64,000 nucleotides of DNA from NCBI RefSeq assembly GCF_031202265.1, contig NZ_CP100604.1, positions 2,524,501 to 2,588,500 of the forward strand, read 5' to 3'. Shown here piece after piece: positions 8,439-17,032 of the stretch (the stretch's first letter is position 1; each line of letters opens with the position of its first letter). Under the pieces are notes generated by a model that saw only the letters and a program-made list of their open reading frames with translations, was not told the DNA's origin and did not search any database. The translations under genes and the position numbers were made by a program. This DNA comes from Bradyrhizobium sp. Ash2021. Its GTDB lineage: Bacteria; Pseudomonadota; Alphaproteobacteria; Rhizobiales; Xanthobacteraceae.

Positions 8439-9983
8439 TCAATGCCAGATCAGGACGGCGCAGATCGTTGACGCCACCAGTCCCGTGACAACCGGGATCA
8501 TCACGGTCTGAACGATCTGGAACACCGGCACGCGTGCGAACCCGGCTACCGCGATCAGCGACGACCACGCCACCAGCGTGCCGCCGCCGGTCCATACCGC
8601 GCCCATCTGGCCGACGGCGGCGAGCGTTGCCGGATCGAGCCCGACCCCCGGCGCCAATGCACCCGAGAGCGAGCCGGTGAGCGGCAGGCCGGCGAAACCG
8701 GATCCATCGATGCCGGTGATCATACCGGCGATCAGCACGCCGAAGGCGACGAACACCTGATTGTGCGGAATCCAGCCCTGTGCCGCCTGAACGAGTTCGA
8801 ACAGCAGATTCGGAGCCTGCGCCGCGGGAACCCCGAGAATGGGCGAGGACAGGCCCTGCTCGGCGCCGAGAAAGAAGAAGCCGGCAATCGGCAACACCGA
8901 GCCCATGGCCTTGAACGCGAAGACGAAGCCTTCGGTGACATGGTCGGCGCTGGCATCGAGGAATTTGCGCAAATTGTCGGTAACGAACGATGCGCAGATC
9001 ATCAGGACCGCAGCGACGCCGCCGACCAGCGCGGCCGCGTCGCCGCCCTTGAGATCATGGCCGATGCCGGCCTTCGCGAGCACCATCACGACGATCACGC
9101 ACAGGAAAGCGAGCGGCGTGGCGACGGCGAAGAACTTGGACCATGCCTCCCGGCGGCTCGGCACGGAGGCAAGCTCCTTGTCGATCTGCGCCTGGGTCGC
9201 GAACGGCTTCTGGCCTTCGGCGGTCCCGCGCGCAATCTCGGCCTTGTCGAAAGTGCCTTCCTCCTCGACCCGTGCCAGTTCGCCATTGACGGACTGCGCC
9301 TGCCAACGTTCGAGCAGCCTGTCGTCCGGCTTGGTGATCGACTTGCGGATCGACAGATAAGCCAACACCATCGCGATCACGCCGGTGATCAGCGACAGCA
9401 CCAGTGCCCGGTCAGCCACCGTGGCGGCGCTGACTGCGATGCCGGCAGCCTTGGCGCTGATCCCGGGAGCGACGCCGATGACGTAGTCGGACGAGAGCGC
9501 CATGCCCTGTCCGGCGATCGCGATGGCGAGGGCGCCACCGAGCGGCGGCAGGCCGGCTGCGATCGCTGCCGGCAACAGCACGGCCGAAACCAGCGGCACC
9601 GCGGGCGTCGGCCAGAAGAACAGCGAGATAACGTAGGTGATGGCGGCGAGAACGAAATAGGCGGTGTGCCCGTTCTTCATGACCGCGCGAAACGGCTCGA
9701 CCATGCGGATGTCGGAGCGAAGCACCTTGAGCGCGTTCAACAGCGCCGTCATCAGCGCGATTACCAGGAAGATATTGAAGAGTTCCTTGGCGGCGGTGAA
9801 GCTGGCGTTGAAGATGCTGGCCAGCGCCGAAACCGGACTATGCGTCCAGGCGAGCGCGACCAGGAATGTGGCGATCACCGACGGCACGACGACGTTGGCG
9901 CGCCAGATCATCGTCAGGACGATGGTGGCGACGCCGAATAGGTATACCCAATGCGCGGAGACGATCGGAACGTGCTGTTGCAT
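8439..9983 (-). CDS. Multi-pass membrane transporter (ion/carboxylate transporter-like)
   Basis: About 514 residues with roughly a dozen hydrophobic spans, for example YLFGVATIVLTMIW, AYFVLAAITYVISLFFW, ALVLSLITGVIAMVLAYL and LAFLCVIVVMVLAKAG. A charged cytoplasmic loop of about 70 residues separates the halves (KPDDRLLERWQAQSVNGEL...), giving a two-half fold like the ArsB/NhaD/IT superfamily. A helical hairpin-like GIDGSGFAGLPLTGSLSG lies in the second half. The specific family is not recognised with certainty; import of an organic anion used by the neighbouring enzymes is inferred from context. GGGGGAG sits before ATG 9983. Its promoter carries the shared GTATAC operator. Confidence 0.75.
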   Translation of the reverse strand: MQQHVPIVSAHWVYLFGVATIVLTMIWRANVVVPSVIATFLVALAWTHSPVSALASIFNASFTAAKELFNIFLVIALMTALLNALKVLRSDIRMVEPFRAVMKNGHTAYFVLAAITYVISLFFWPTPAVPLVSAVLLPAAIAAGLPPLGGALAIAIAGQGMALSSDYVIGVAPGISAKAAGIAVSAATVADRALVLSLITGVIAMVLAYLSIRKSITKPDDRLLERWQAQSVNGELARVEEEGTFDKAEIARGTAEGQKPFATQAQIDKELASVPSRREAWSKFFAVATPLAFLCVIVVMVLAKAGIGHDLKGGDAAALVGGVAAVLMICASFVTDNLRKFLDASADHVTEGFVFAFKAMGSVLPIAGFFFLGAEQGLSSPILGVPAAQAPNLLFELVQAAQGWIPHNQVFVAFGVLIAGMITGIDGSGFAGLPLTGSLSGALAPGVGLDPATLAAVGQMGAVWTGGGTLVAWSSLIAVAGFARVPVFQIVQTVMIPVVTGLVASTICAVLIWH

Positions 9984-10015
9984 GGTCGGTTGCTCCCCCA
10001 AAATAACAGGTGCAG

Positions 10016-10045
10016 TTTGTATACTGTATTCTAGATTTGCAACAA
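10016..10045 (-). promoter_or_regulatory. Transporter-arm promoter with GTATAC operator
   Basis: On the minus strand TTGTTG (bases 10045-10040), a 16-nt spacer and TATACA (10023-10018) form a sigma-70-like promoter. The -10 box lies inside a GTATAC element (10019-10024). The same core overlaps the -10 of the opposite promoter at 10203-10217 and recurs upstream of gntR. The 314-bp interval 9984-10297 holds no gene, only these two divergent promoters. Confidence 0.6.
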
Positions 10046-10185
10046 TTAATTGTGACCGGATCGCAGGAAGTCGATGGAGCTGGGAATGGCGAGAGTTCCG
10101 GTAGGCGCGAAATGTGGCCCAATTATAGGCATTATGCGCAAATCTTCAGCGCGAAAATCCGGTGGGTAACCCAGCCGTCCAACCG

Positions 10186-10217
10186 TTGACAGGGTGCCAA
10201 TTTTGTATACAATATAC
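10186..10217 (+). promoter_or_regulatory. Diiron-oxidase-arm promoter with GntR-type operator
   Basis: TTGACA (10186-10191), a 16-nt spacer and TACAAT (10208-10213) make a strong promoter. The perfect palindrome TTGTATACAA (10203-10212) and the longer inverted repeat GTATA-CAA-TATAC (10205-10217) cover the -10 box. FCD-type GntR proteins bind short palindromes of this kind, and a gntR gene closes the operon, so repression lifted by a pathway ligand is the simplest reading. Confidence 0.65.
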
Positions 10218-10297
10218 TGATTGGCGCAGCTGCCGTCCCACCAAGAGGTCCGCAGCCTGATGCCGGACGCCATCTCTCACGCGACAGGAGCGCGACG

Positions 10298-11068
10298 ATG
10301 CAGCAGCTTATGGATCATGTTCAATTTCGCACCGCCCTCGAAAACGCGATCAAGGGCAAGAGCGCGAACAAGGCGCCCTTCAGTATCGCCTGGGCCAGCG
10401 GCAAGCTGAGCCGCGCGCATCTCGCGCGCTGGGCGGAGAACCACTACCATTATGTCGGGCCGTTCGCCGACTATCTCGGCTACATCTATGCGCGGATGCC
10501 CGAACAATATCAGGAAGCAAAGGATTTCCTGCTCGCCAATATGTACGAGGAGGAAATCGGCGGTGATCGCCATACCGATCTCCTGATCCGTTTCGCCGAG
10601 GCCTGCGGCACGTCAGCGGCGCGGGTCAAGGATCCCGACAACATGACCCCGACGACCCGCGGGCTGCAAAGCTGGTGCTACGCGGTTGCGATGCGCGAGG
10701 ACCCGATCGTTGCGGTGGCGGGTCTCGTGGTCGGTCTCGAATCGCAGGTGCCCTCGATCTATCGCAAGCAGACGCCGACCCTGCGCGAGAAGTACAAGTT
10801 CACCGACGAGGAGGTCGAGTTCTTCGACCTTCACATCGTCTCCGATGAAATCCACGGCGAGCGCGGCTACCAGATCGTGCTCGAACACGCCAACACGGTG
10901 GAACTGCAGCAGCGCTGCCTCAAGATCTGCGAGATCGGCGCGCAGATGCGGCTGCTCTACACCACCGCGCTCTATTACGACTATGTCGCCAAGGACATTC
11001 CGTTGACCGAGCTGGAGACGGCCGAAACCAGGGTGCCGGCTGACGAACGCGCCCTGTTGCAGGCTTGA
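10298..11068 (+). CDS. Haem-oxygenase-like diiron oxidase (HDO/TenA/PqqC-like)
   Basis: A 256-residue all-helical protein of the TenA/PqqC/haem-oxygenase-like fold. All six residues expected for an HDO diiron site are present at CADD-like spacing: E85 and H92 (EEEIGGDRH), E148 (GLESQVP), and H179, D183 and H186 (DLHIVSDEIH). HDO enzymes (CADD, UndA, BesC, SznF types) activate O2 for C-C cleavage, decarboxylation or N-oxygenation; which applies here is unknown. An AGGAG precedes ATG 10298. Two [2Fe-2S] ferredoxins and a small unknown protein follow on the same strand, and a transporter and aldehyde dehydrogenase are divergent under the same operator. An alternative label would be plain 'iron-containing redox enzyme'. 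Confidence 0.85.
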   Translation: MQQLMDHVQFRTALENAIKGKSANKAPFSIAWASGKLSRAHLARWAENHYHYVGPFADYLGYIYARMPEQYQEAKDFLLANMYEEEIGGDRHTDLLIRFAEACGTSAARVKDPDNMTPTTRGLQSWCYAVAMREDPIVAVAGLVVGLESQVPSIYRKQTPTLREKYKFTDEEVEFFDLHIVSDEIHGERGYQIVLEHANTVELQQRCLKICEIGAQMRLLYTTALYYDYVAKDIPLTELETAETRVPADERALLQA

Positions 11069-11095
11069 TCGACGCCATCACCGGAGACTGGCGGC

Positions 11096-11428
11096 ATGCC
11101 GAACGTGGTTTTTCACAGGAACGGCCAGATCTTTCACGGCGAGATCAAGGAGAACACCAATCTCGTCGTCAGGGCCGGCATACGGCAGTTTCCGTATCCG
11201 AACTTTCTGTATGGCTGCGGCATGGGCAAGTGCGGGAAATGCGCGTCCCTGATCATCAAGGGCGGCGAGCACCTGCCGGAGCCGAACTGGAAAGAGAAGA
11301 AGCGCCTCGGAGCCAGGATCGAGCGCGGATATCGCCTGGCTTGTCAGCTCTGGATCACCCACGACATTGAGCTGTCACAGGAGGCAACACCGCTGGCCGA
11401 CGTCGTCGCGCCGGGCGGGGTGGGTTGA
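11096..11428 (+). CDS. [2Fe-2S] ferredoxin, first of two
   Basis: A 110-residue plant-type ferredoxin with the cluster ligands C41, C46, C49 (YGCGMGKCGKC) and C83 (RLACQLW). The order is C-X4-C-X2-C-X33-C, complete for a [2Fe-2S] cluster. It starts 27 bp after the oxidase stop and is probably co-transcribed. No reductase gene is adjacent, so electrons would come from a host ferredoxin reductase. The most economical role is electron delivery to the diiron oxidase. Confidence 0.88.
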   Translation: MPNVVFHRNGQIFHGEIKENTNLVVRAGIRQFPYPNFLYGCGMGKCGKCASLIIKGGEHLPEPNWKEKKRLGARIERGYRLACQLWITHDIELSQEATPLADVVAPGGVG

Positions 11429-11514
11429 TGCAACGCTGCGCGCGGAGCCTGGGCAGATGCCAAGATGCATCTGCCGGGTTGCCGGGCAAAACAGAGCCGG
11501 AGGGTGGCGATCCC

Positions 11515-11811
11515 ATGTATGTGATATTGACAAGCAAGCCCGGGCAATTCCGTACCGAGATCGTCGACGGTCTGCGGCCGCTGGCAGCTTACGATTACCT
11601 GTTCTACGGAGTGAAGAAAGCGACCTTCGTGATTGCCGAGCTGCTCAGGGATACCAAGGTCAAGGTGATCGACGAGGCCTGGTCGCCGCAGGTCGTGAAC
11701 GAGGTGCCCTCGAAATTCCTGGAAAAGTTCGAGACGCCGGAACGTGCGTTCAGCGAACTTCAGCACCTCACGTCTTTCGGCCATATGGACACGAAGCTGC
11801 GCAAGCTTTGA
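11515..11811 (+). CDS. Small conserved-looking protein between two ferredoxins
   Basis: A 98-residue protein starting MYVILTSKPGQFRTEI, with AYDYLFYGVKKATFVIAEL and a C-terminal FGHMDTKLRKL. GGAGGG lies upstream of the ATG at modest spacing. It has no Cys cluster, signal peptide or membrane span. I do not recognise the family. The regular alternation of hydrophobic strands and one amphipathic helix suggests a small alpha/beta protein. Its position between ferredoxin genes and downstream of a diiron oxidase suggests an effector or coupling component, as in multicomponent oxygenases, but no sequence evidence supports a specific role. Confidence 0.7.
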   Translation: MYVILTSKPGQFRTEIVDGLRPLAAYDYLFYGVKKATFVIAELLRDTKVKVIDEAWSPQVVNEVPSKFLEKFETPERAFSELQHLTSFGHMDTKLRKL

Positions 11812-11848
11812 TCACCCGTCAACCTGTCTGCATCGCGCGGAAGCCGTC

Positions 11849-12190
11849 ATGATCGAAGTCACATTTCTAACCAATGGCGGGAAAACCGTGACGGCGCCGG
11901 AAAACAGCAATCTGCTGCGCGTATCCTTGCGCGAGAAGGGCGGCATTCCGTTCAAATGCGGCGGCGGGATTTGCGGGACGTGCAAGTGCCGGATCGAGAA
12001 GGGCCTCAAGAACACCGATGCGATCAAGCCGAAGGAACGCAAACACCTGACCGAGGAGCAATTCGCGGCAGGCTACAGGATGGCATGCCAGACATTTCTC
12101 AACGGCGATGTGAGCGTGTCCTGGACACCGAAGCCGGCCGCAGCAGCCAACGCCTTCGCCGCGCAAGCGCCACCTGTTGACGGCGAATGA
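11849..12190 (+). CDS. [2Fe-2S] ferredoxin, second of two
   Basis: A 113-residue ferredoxin with ligands C37, C42, C45 (KCGGGICGTC) and C80 (RMACQTF), and an extra Cys at 47. It differs clearly from the first ferredoxin outside the cluster motifs and has an Ala-rich C-terminal tail. It starts 37 bp after the small protein. Two distinct ferredoxins in one oxidase operon suggests either two redox partners with different potentials or two electron-accepting steps. Confidence 0.88.
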   Translation: MIEVTFLTNGGKTVTAPENSNLLRVSLREKGGIPFKCGGGICGTCKCRIEKGLKNTDAIKPKERKHLTEEQFAAGYRMACQTFLNGDVSVSWTPKPAAAANAFAAQAPPVDGE

Positions 12191-12198
12191 CAATGGCT

Positions 12199-12220
12199 TG
12201 ATGGTATCTTGATGGTATAC
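12199..12220. promoter_or_regulatory. Tandem TTGATGGTAT repeats with GTATAC before gntR
   Basis: TTGATGGTAT occurs at 12199-12208 and again at 12210-12219, and the second copy runs into GTATAC (12215-12220). This core matches the elements at 10019 and 10205. Its place between the second ferredoxin stop (12190) and the gntR ATG (12331) suggests autoregulation. Confidence 0.55.
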
Positions 12221-12330
12221 AGACGGCAGTTTAGATACGGTGTTGTCGCCGTCAGCTTGAGATCCGACGACTGGCTGGATCTCGTTTCGCGGTTCAGCTA
12301 ACTCGTGGGCGCGGCCGAACGGGTCACTTC

Positions 12331-13146
12331 ATGGCAGGCACGCTGGGAAACTCCAAACGTCTTGGTGACGATTACCCCTCCCTGCACGGCAGGGTGATCG
12401 AGGAACTGCGCCAGGCCATCCTGAGCCGTCGGCTGAAGCCCGGCGAACGGCTGATCGAGGGGCGCCTGGCCGATGAACTCGGTGTCTCCCGCAATCCCGT
12501 GCGCGAAGCCATCCGTGTGCTGGAATCGGAGGGCCTGGTCGAAGTGACGGCGCGGCGCGGCGCGTCGGTGCTGTCGATGACCGACGAAGAGGCGCGCGAG
12601 ACGATCGAGGTCCGCGCCCTGCTCGAAGGCCAGAACGCGCGGCTTGCGGCCCGGCGCCGCGAACAAGACATCCTCAAGCGGATCGCGGCCGTGCTGAAGC
12701 AGGGCAACGAGGCGGTCGCGGCGAAACGTTACGACCTGCTGTCCGATCTCAACCAGCAGTTTCACCAGGAACTGGCGGCTGCCGGCCGCAATCGCGTGCT
12801 GGCCGATCTGCTGAAGCGGCTGCGCGAGCGAACGGCGATGCTGTTCGCGCCGACCGATCCGGTGCGTCAGGCCCGCAGCTGGGACGAGCATGCCGGCATC
12901 CTGCGCGCCATCATCGCCGGCGACGAGCGCTCCGCGGCTACGCTTGCCGCCGAGCACGTGATGCGCGCCGGCGCCGATTTTCTGGCGACCCTCCACATTC
13001 CCGACGACAATTCGCCGCTGGACGAATTGTCCGCCGCGGACGACAAGGCGTCCGATCCTTCGCGTTCCGCGCGCCCCTCCAAAGTAAAATCCGTTCGTCG
13101 CAGTCAGAACGGCGGAAGTGCGCGGCGGGCAAAAGTCCAGGGCTGA
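12331..13146 (+). CDS. GntR family regulator with FCD ligand domain
   Basis: A 271-residue FadR-subfamily protein. The winged HTH spans about residues 18-85 (VIEELRQAILSRRLKPGERL, LADELGVSRNPVREAIRVLE, GLVEVTARRGASVLSM). The FCD domain follows with NQQFHQELAAAG and DEHAGILRAIIAGD, which hold the metal- or ligand-binding Asp and His residues. A low-complexity basic tail ends the protein. FCD regulators commonly sense a carboxylic-acid intermediate. The GTATAC elements before it and in the divergent promoter region make it the probable regulator of the oxidase locus. Confidence 0.92.
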   Translation: MAGTLGNSKRLGDDYPSLHGRVIEELRQAILSRRLKPGERLIEGRLADELGVSRNPVREAIRVLESEGLVEVTARRGASVLSMTDEEARETIEVRALLEGQNARLAARRREQDILKRIAAVLKQGNEAVAAKRYDLLSDLNQQFHQELAAAGRNRVLADLLKRLRERTAMLFAPTDPVRQARSWDEHAGILRAIIAGDERSAATLAAEHVMRAGADFLATLHIPDDNSPLDELSAADDKASDPSRSARPSKVKSVRRSQNGGSARRAKVQG

Positions 13147-13232
13147 AGCCCCAGAACCTGCACGCGGGGCGATAGTCTTTTCAAACCGCGGCTTTGTCTG
13201 TACCACCGGTGATGCGACCGCCGGGGAAACCA

Positions 13233-14846
13233 ATGAACAATAACAATGACGCTGCAGAATACGACTATGTCATCGTCGGCGCCGGCTCGGCCGGCTGCGT
13301 GCTCGCCAACCGCCTGAGCGCCGACGGCAAGCATTCGGTGCTGCTGCTCGAGGCGGGGCCGAAGGATACCAATATCTGGATCCACGTGCCGCTCGGCTAC
13401 GGCAAGCTGTTCAAGGAAACGACCGTCAACTGGATGTACCAGACCGAGCCCGAGCCGGGGCTCAACGGCCGGCAGGTGTTTCAGCCACGCGGCAAAGTGC
13501 TCGGCGGCTCGAGCTCGATCAACGGCCTGCTTTACGTGCGTGGCCAGCATGAGGATTACGACCGCTGGCGCCAGCGCGGCAACGCCGGCTGGGGCTATGA
13601 CGACGTGCTGCCCTATTTCAGGAAGGCCGAAAACCAGCAGCGCGGCGCCGACAAATATCATGGCGCCGGCGGTCCGCTGCCGGTATCGGACTGGCGCCAC
13701 GCCGATCCGCTGTCGGAAGCCTTTGTCGTGGCCGCGGCCGAGGCCGGCATTCCGACCAACCCCGATTTCAACGGCGAGCGCCAGGAGGGCGCGGGATTTT
13801 TCCAGACCACGACCCGGCGCGGCCGGCGCGCCAGCACGGCATTCTCCTATCTTCGCCCCGCCATCAAGCGCGGCAATCTGCACGTGGAAACCTCGGCGCT
13901 GGCGCAGCGCATCCAGTTCGAAGGCCGCCGCGCGCGGGCCGTCGAATTCAAGCAGGAAGGCCGGTTGCGCACCGCAAAGGCGCGCAAGGAAATTCTGGTC
14001 TCGAGCGGCGCGTACAACTCGCCGCAATTGCTGCAGCTCTCCGGCGTCGGGCCCGCGGATCTTCTGAAGCAGCACGGTATCGACATCGTGCTCGATGCGC
14101 CCGGCGTCGGCAACGATCTGCAGGATCATTTGCAGGTGAGGCTGGTGACGCGCTGCGCGCAGGCCATCACGCTCAACGACGTCGTCAATAATCCTGTTCG
14201 GCGCATCATGGCCGGGGTGCAATATGCGGCGCTTCGCAAGGGGCCGCTGACGATCGCCGCGGGCACATCGGGGGCGTTCTTCAAGACCAATCCGCGCCTG
14301 GCGACGCCCGATATCCAGATCCACTTCCTGCCGTTTTCGACCGACAAGATGGGCGAGAAGCTGCATGCGCAGTCCGGCTTTACGGCCTCCGTTTGCCAGT
14401 TGCGCCCCGAGAGCCGCGGCTCGCTGCGGATCAAGAGCGCGGATCCCGCGGTGCCGCCGGAAATCCGGATCAACTATCTCGCGACCGAGACCGATCGCCG
14501 GGCCTTCATCGACGGCATCCGGATCCTGCGCAAGATTCTCGCTGCCCCCGCGCTGAAGCCTTACGCGGTCGGCGAAGTCGATCCCGGGCCGAAGGTCGCG
14601 AGCGATGACGAGTTGCTGGACTTCTGCCGCCGCACCGGCAGCACGGTCTATCATCCGACCTCGACCTGCCGGATGGGCAACGATCCCCTGGCGGTGGTCG
14701 ATCAGCGGCTGAAGGTGCGCGGCATCGAGGGGCTGCGCGTGGTCGACGCCTCCATCATGCCGGACCTGATGTCGGGCAATACCAACGCGCCGACCATCAT
14801 GATCGCCGAAAAGGCCTCCGACATGATTTTGGAGGATGCGCGGTAG
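13233..14846 (+). CDS. GMC-family FAD-dependent alcohol dehydrogenase (choline dehydrogenase-like)
   Basis: A 537-residue glucose-methanol-choline oxidoreductase. The FAD-binding dinucleotide motif [16 protein letters not shown] is at about residues 12-27. GMC signature 1 is [20 protein letters not shown], and signature 2 is seen as [18 protein letters not shown]. The C-terminal catalytic region has [10 protein letters not shown] and [17 protein letters not shown] 13233 is preceded by GGGGAAA. It is downstream of gntR on the same strand with an 86-bp gap, so it may belong to the locus, oxidising an alcohol to the aldehyde taken by the dehydrogenase at 6925; that link is inference. Confidence 0.92.
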   Translation: MNNNNDAAEYDYVIVGAGSAGCVLANRLSADGKHSVLLLEAGPKDTNIWIHVPLGYGKLFKETTVNWMYQTEPEPGLNGRQVFQPRGKVLGGSSSINGLLYVRGQHEDYDRWRQRGNAGWGYDDVLPYFRKAENQQRGADKYHGAGGPLPVSDWRHADPLSEAFVVAAAEAGIPTNPDFNGERQEGAGFFQTTTRRGRRASTAFSYLRPAIKRGNLHVETSALAQRIQFEGRRARAVEFKQEGRLRTAKARKEILVSSGAYNSPQLLQLSGVGPADLLKQHGIDIVLDAPGVGNDLQDHLQVRLVTRCAQAITLNDVVNNPVRRIMAGVQYAALRKGPLTIAAGTSGAFFKTNPRLATPDIQIHFLPFSTDKMGEKLHAQSGFTASVCQLRPESRGSLRIKSADPAVPPEIRINYLATETDRRAFIDGIRILRKILAAPALKPYAVGEVDPGPKVASDDELLDFCRRTGSTVYHPTSTCRMGNDPLAVVDQRLKVRGIEGLRVVDASIMPDLMSGNTNAPTIMIAEKASDMILEDAR

Positions 14847-14910
14847 GCGTCACGGGAGAGAGTAGCCAGGATGGCACCATCCGGGCTACGATGGCCGATT
14901 GTCACCTTCC

Positions 14911-14933
14911 TTAAATTCCATTTTAGAATTTTA
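14911..14933. promoter_or_regulatory. AT-rich inverted repeat before the DUF305 gene
   Basis: AAATTC (14913-14918) and GAATTT (14926-14931) form a perfect inverted repeat with a 7-nt spacer inside a markedly AT-rich patch, about 85 bp before the DUF305 start. It could be the operator for the response regulator encoded 2.2 kb downstream, or a promoter element. Only the repeat itself is directly seen. Confidence 0.35.
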
Positions 14934-15016
14934 AATCGCTATTTAATTGAGACCATCGCCCCCGCTTGGCATCGTCCTGCCGTTCGCGGCAGGTCCCGAT
15001 TTTGTCTGGAGGTAAG

Positions 15017-15556
15017 ATGGTCTCGCTGTCCAGTTCCTTTATGCGCAAACGTATGATTTCGCTGGCGACGACCCTGTCTGTTAGCGCCACGTCCCTTGCC
15101 CTGGCGAACGGGCCGACGCGGCCGCACCACGTCCGCGGTCCCGTAGCACCGATACAAGGTCCCGTAGCACCGATACAATATGTCGCCGATCGGTCAGATG
15201 GTTCCGATGAAACGCCGTTTCTGTCGGCAAACGATGCCGCCATGAGCAAGATGATGGCCGACATGACGGTCAAGCCGACCGGGGATATCGATCGTGATTT
15301 TGTCGCGATGATGGTGCCGCATCACCAGGGCGCCATCGACATGGCGCAGGCCGTGCTGCGCTATGGCCACAACGAGCAGCTTCGGCGTCTGGCGCAGGAA
15401 ATCGTCGTCACGCAGCAGCAGGAGATTGCCGCGATGCGCCTCGCCGTCGGCGATCGATTGCCGCCCTCGGTGGCTGCGCCGACGCAGCCGGACGCCCACG
15501 GCGCGACGGATATGTCGCGCGATGCCGTGTCCCATCATTCCATGACGATGCAATAG
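15017..15556 (+). CDS. Exported DUF305-domain protein
   Basis: A 179-residue protein with an N-terminal signal (basic MVSLSSSFMRKRM, then a hydrophobic run ending in ALA). The DUF305 core is DFVAMMVPHHQGAIDMAQAVL, with QEIVVTQQQEIAAMR further on. The His-His pair and Met residues of this four-helix, ferritin-like domain are thought to bind copper in some members. GGAGGT precedes the ATG at 15017. A 7-residue duplication, GPVAPIQ twice, lies just after the signal peptide. It is the first gene of a set with the YVTN protein and a two-component system, which suggests an extracytoplasmic stress or metal response. Confidence 0.85.
   Translation: MVSLSSSFMRKRMISLATTLSVSATSLALANGPTRPHHVRGPVAPIQGPVAPIQYVADRSDGSDETPFLSANDAAMSKMMADMTVKPTGDIDRDFVAMMVPHHQGAIDMAQAVLRYGHNEQLRRLAQEIVVTQQQEIAAMRLAVGDRLPPSVAAPTQPDAHGATDMSRDAVSHHSMTMQ
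15137..15178 (+). repeat. Perfect 21-bp tandem duplication inside the DUF305 gene
   Basis: Bases 15137-15157 and 15158-15178 are identical and encode GPVAPIQ twice, in frame, in the linker after the signal peptide. It looks like a recent slippage duplication that keeps the reading frame. Confidence 0.9.
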
Positions 15557-15565
15557 GAGCCGACG

Positions 15566-17032
15566 ATGAAACGTACCTCTCTTGCATTGGCGTTTCTGGC
15601 TTGCACGGCGATATCAGGTGTAGCACCCGCGATGGCGGGACAGGCGCCCGGTGCGGCTTCGGATCAGGATATTCCGGTCAGCCACCGCGATCGGGTTTAT
15701 TCCGCGGAGCAATTTTCCAACACCGTCTCGGTGACTGATCCCGTCGACAACCGGCTGGTCGGCGTCATCCGGCTCGGCGATCCCCAGCCCGGCAATTTCA
15801 GTCCGCTCTACAAGGGCCAGGTGCTTGTTCACGGCATGGGTTTCTCGCCCGATCACAAAACCATCGCGGTGGTCTCGATCGGCAGCAACTCCGTGACCTT
15901 CATCGACACCGCCACCAATGCGGTGAAACACACGACCTATGTCGGCCGTTCGCCGCACGAGCCGTTCTTCACGCCAGACGGCAAGGAGGTCTGGGTAACC
16001 GTTCGCGGCGAGGACTATGTCGCGGTGCTCGACGGACAGAGTTTTGAAGAGAAGTCGCGCATCAAGGTGCCGGCCGGTCCGGGCATGCAGATCTTCTCGC
16101 CCGACGGCAAATACGGTTATGTCTGTTCATCGTTCAATCCGGATACCGTCGTCGTGAGCGTCGCCGATCATCAGATCGTCGGTCACGTCAAGCAGGACAG
16201 CCCGTTCTGCCCGAACATCGCGGCGACGCCGGACGGCAAGCAGGTCTGGTTCACGCTCAAGGACATCGGCCGGACCATGGTGTTCAATGCGCAGCCACCG
16301 TTCAATGTATTGAAGTCGATCGATACCGGTCCGATCACCAATCATGTCAACTTCGCCCGCAATGCTAATGGGACATTCGCCTATGTTACGGTCGGCGGAC
16401 TGAACGAAGTCAAGGTATTCCGCACCGACGATTTCTCGCTAACTGCGACCATCCCGGTCGGCAAGCTGCCGCATGGGGTCTGGCCGTCGGGCGACGGCAG
16501 CCGGATTTACGTCGGGCTCGAAAATGCTGATGGCATGGCCGCGATCGATACCATGACCAACAAGGTCATTTCGACGAGCCCTGTCGGTCAGGCGCCGCAG
16601 GCCATCAACTACGTTCCCAACGCCGTGCCCGAGGGAGACGGCACCGCTCACCTGCAGCCGCTGGGTGTCGCCGGCCAGGCCGTGCATCTGGCTTTGGGCG
16701 CAGTGCATTCAGGCAACACGGCGGAGGATAAGGCCGCGACCAGCGTTTCGCTGTTCGATCAAGGCCTGATCCAGATATTGCAGGCCTCGGTAACCGGGCT
16801 TGAACCGAAGCAGCCCTACGTCCTCGCGTTTGCCCGCGAGTTTGATGGAAAAGGGCCGCTCGAGCCGCTGTCGGCATTCATGACCAATCCGGCAGGCTCA
16901 GCGATCGTCAATGCCACCGGGCCGATCCGCCAAATCGTGCGCGGCGAGGACAAGACCCAGCGCCGCTATCTTGTGATCGCGCAGGGTCGCGCCGACAGTC
17001 CGGGCCCGATCGCACAGGTGCAGTTGCGATAG
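15566..17032 (+). CDS. Secreted YVTN/NHL-type beta-propeller protein
   Basis: A 488-residue protein with a signal peptide (MKRTSLALAFLACTAISG... cleaved near AMA). A beta-propeller follows, built of repeats such as SVTDPVDNRLVGVIRLGD, VTFIDTATNAVKHTTYVG, VAVLDGQSFEEKSRIKVPAG and MAAIDTMTNKVISTSPVG, the YVTN/YncE pattern. The last ~120 residues form a separate beta-rich domain. It starts 9 bp after the DUF305 stop, so the two are co-expressed and both go to the periplasm. The function of such propellers is usually binding; no enzymatic motif is visible. Confidence 0.88.
   Translation: MKRTSLALAFLACTAISGVAPAMAGQAPGAASDQDIPVSHRDRVYSAEQFSNTVSVTDPVDNRLVGVIRLGDPQPGNFSPLYKGQVLVHGMGFSPDHKTIAVVSIGSNSVTFIDTATNAVKHTTYVGRSPHEPFFTPDGKEVWVTVRGEDYVAVLDGQSFEEKSRIKVPAGPGMQIFSPDGKYGYVCSSFNPDTVVVSVADHQIVGHVKQDSPFCPNIAATPDGKQVWFTLKDIGRTMVFNAQPPFNVLKSIDTGPITNHVNFARNANGTFAYVTVGGLNEVKVFRTDDFSLTATIPVGKLPHGVWPSGDGSRIYVGLENADGMAAIDTMTNKVISTSPVGQAPQAINYVPNAVPEGDGTAHLQPLGVAGQAVHLALGAVHSGNTAEDKAATSVSLFDQGLIQILQASVTGLEPKQPYVLAFAREFDGKGPLEPLSAFMTNPAGSAIVNATGPIRQIVRGEDKTQRRYLVIAQGRADSPGPIAQVQLR

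Noticed and set aside
8763..9941. A 392-codon plus-strand frame opposite the transporter.
   Set aside because: Composition is Arg/Asp/Gly-rich shadow sequence of a membrane protein gene on the other strand.
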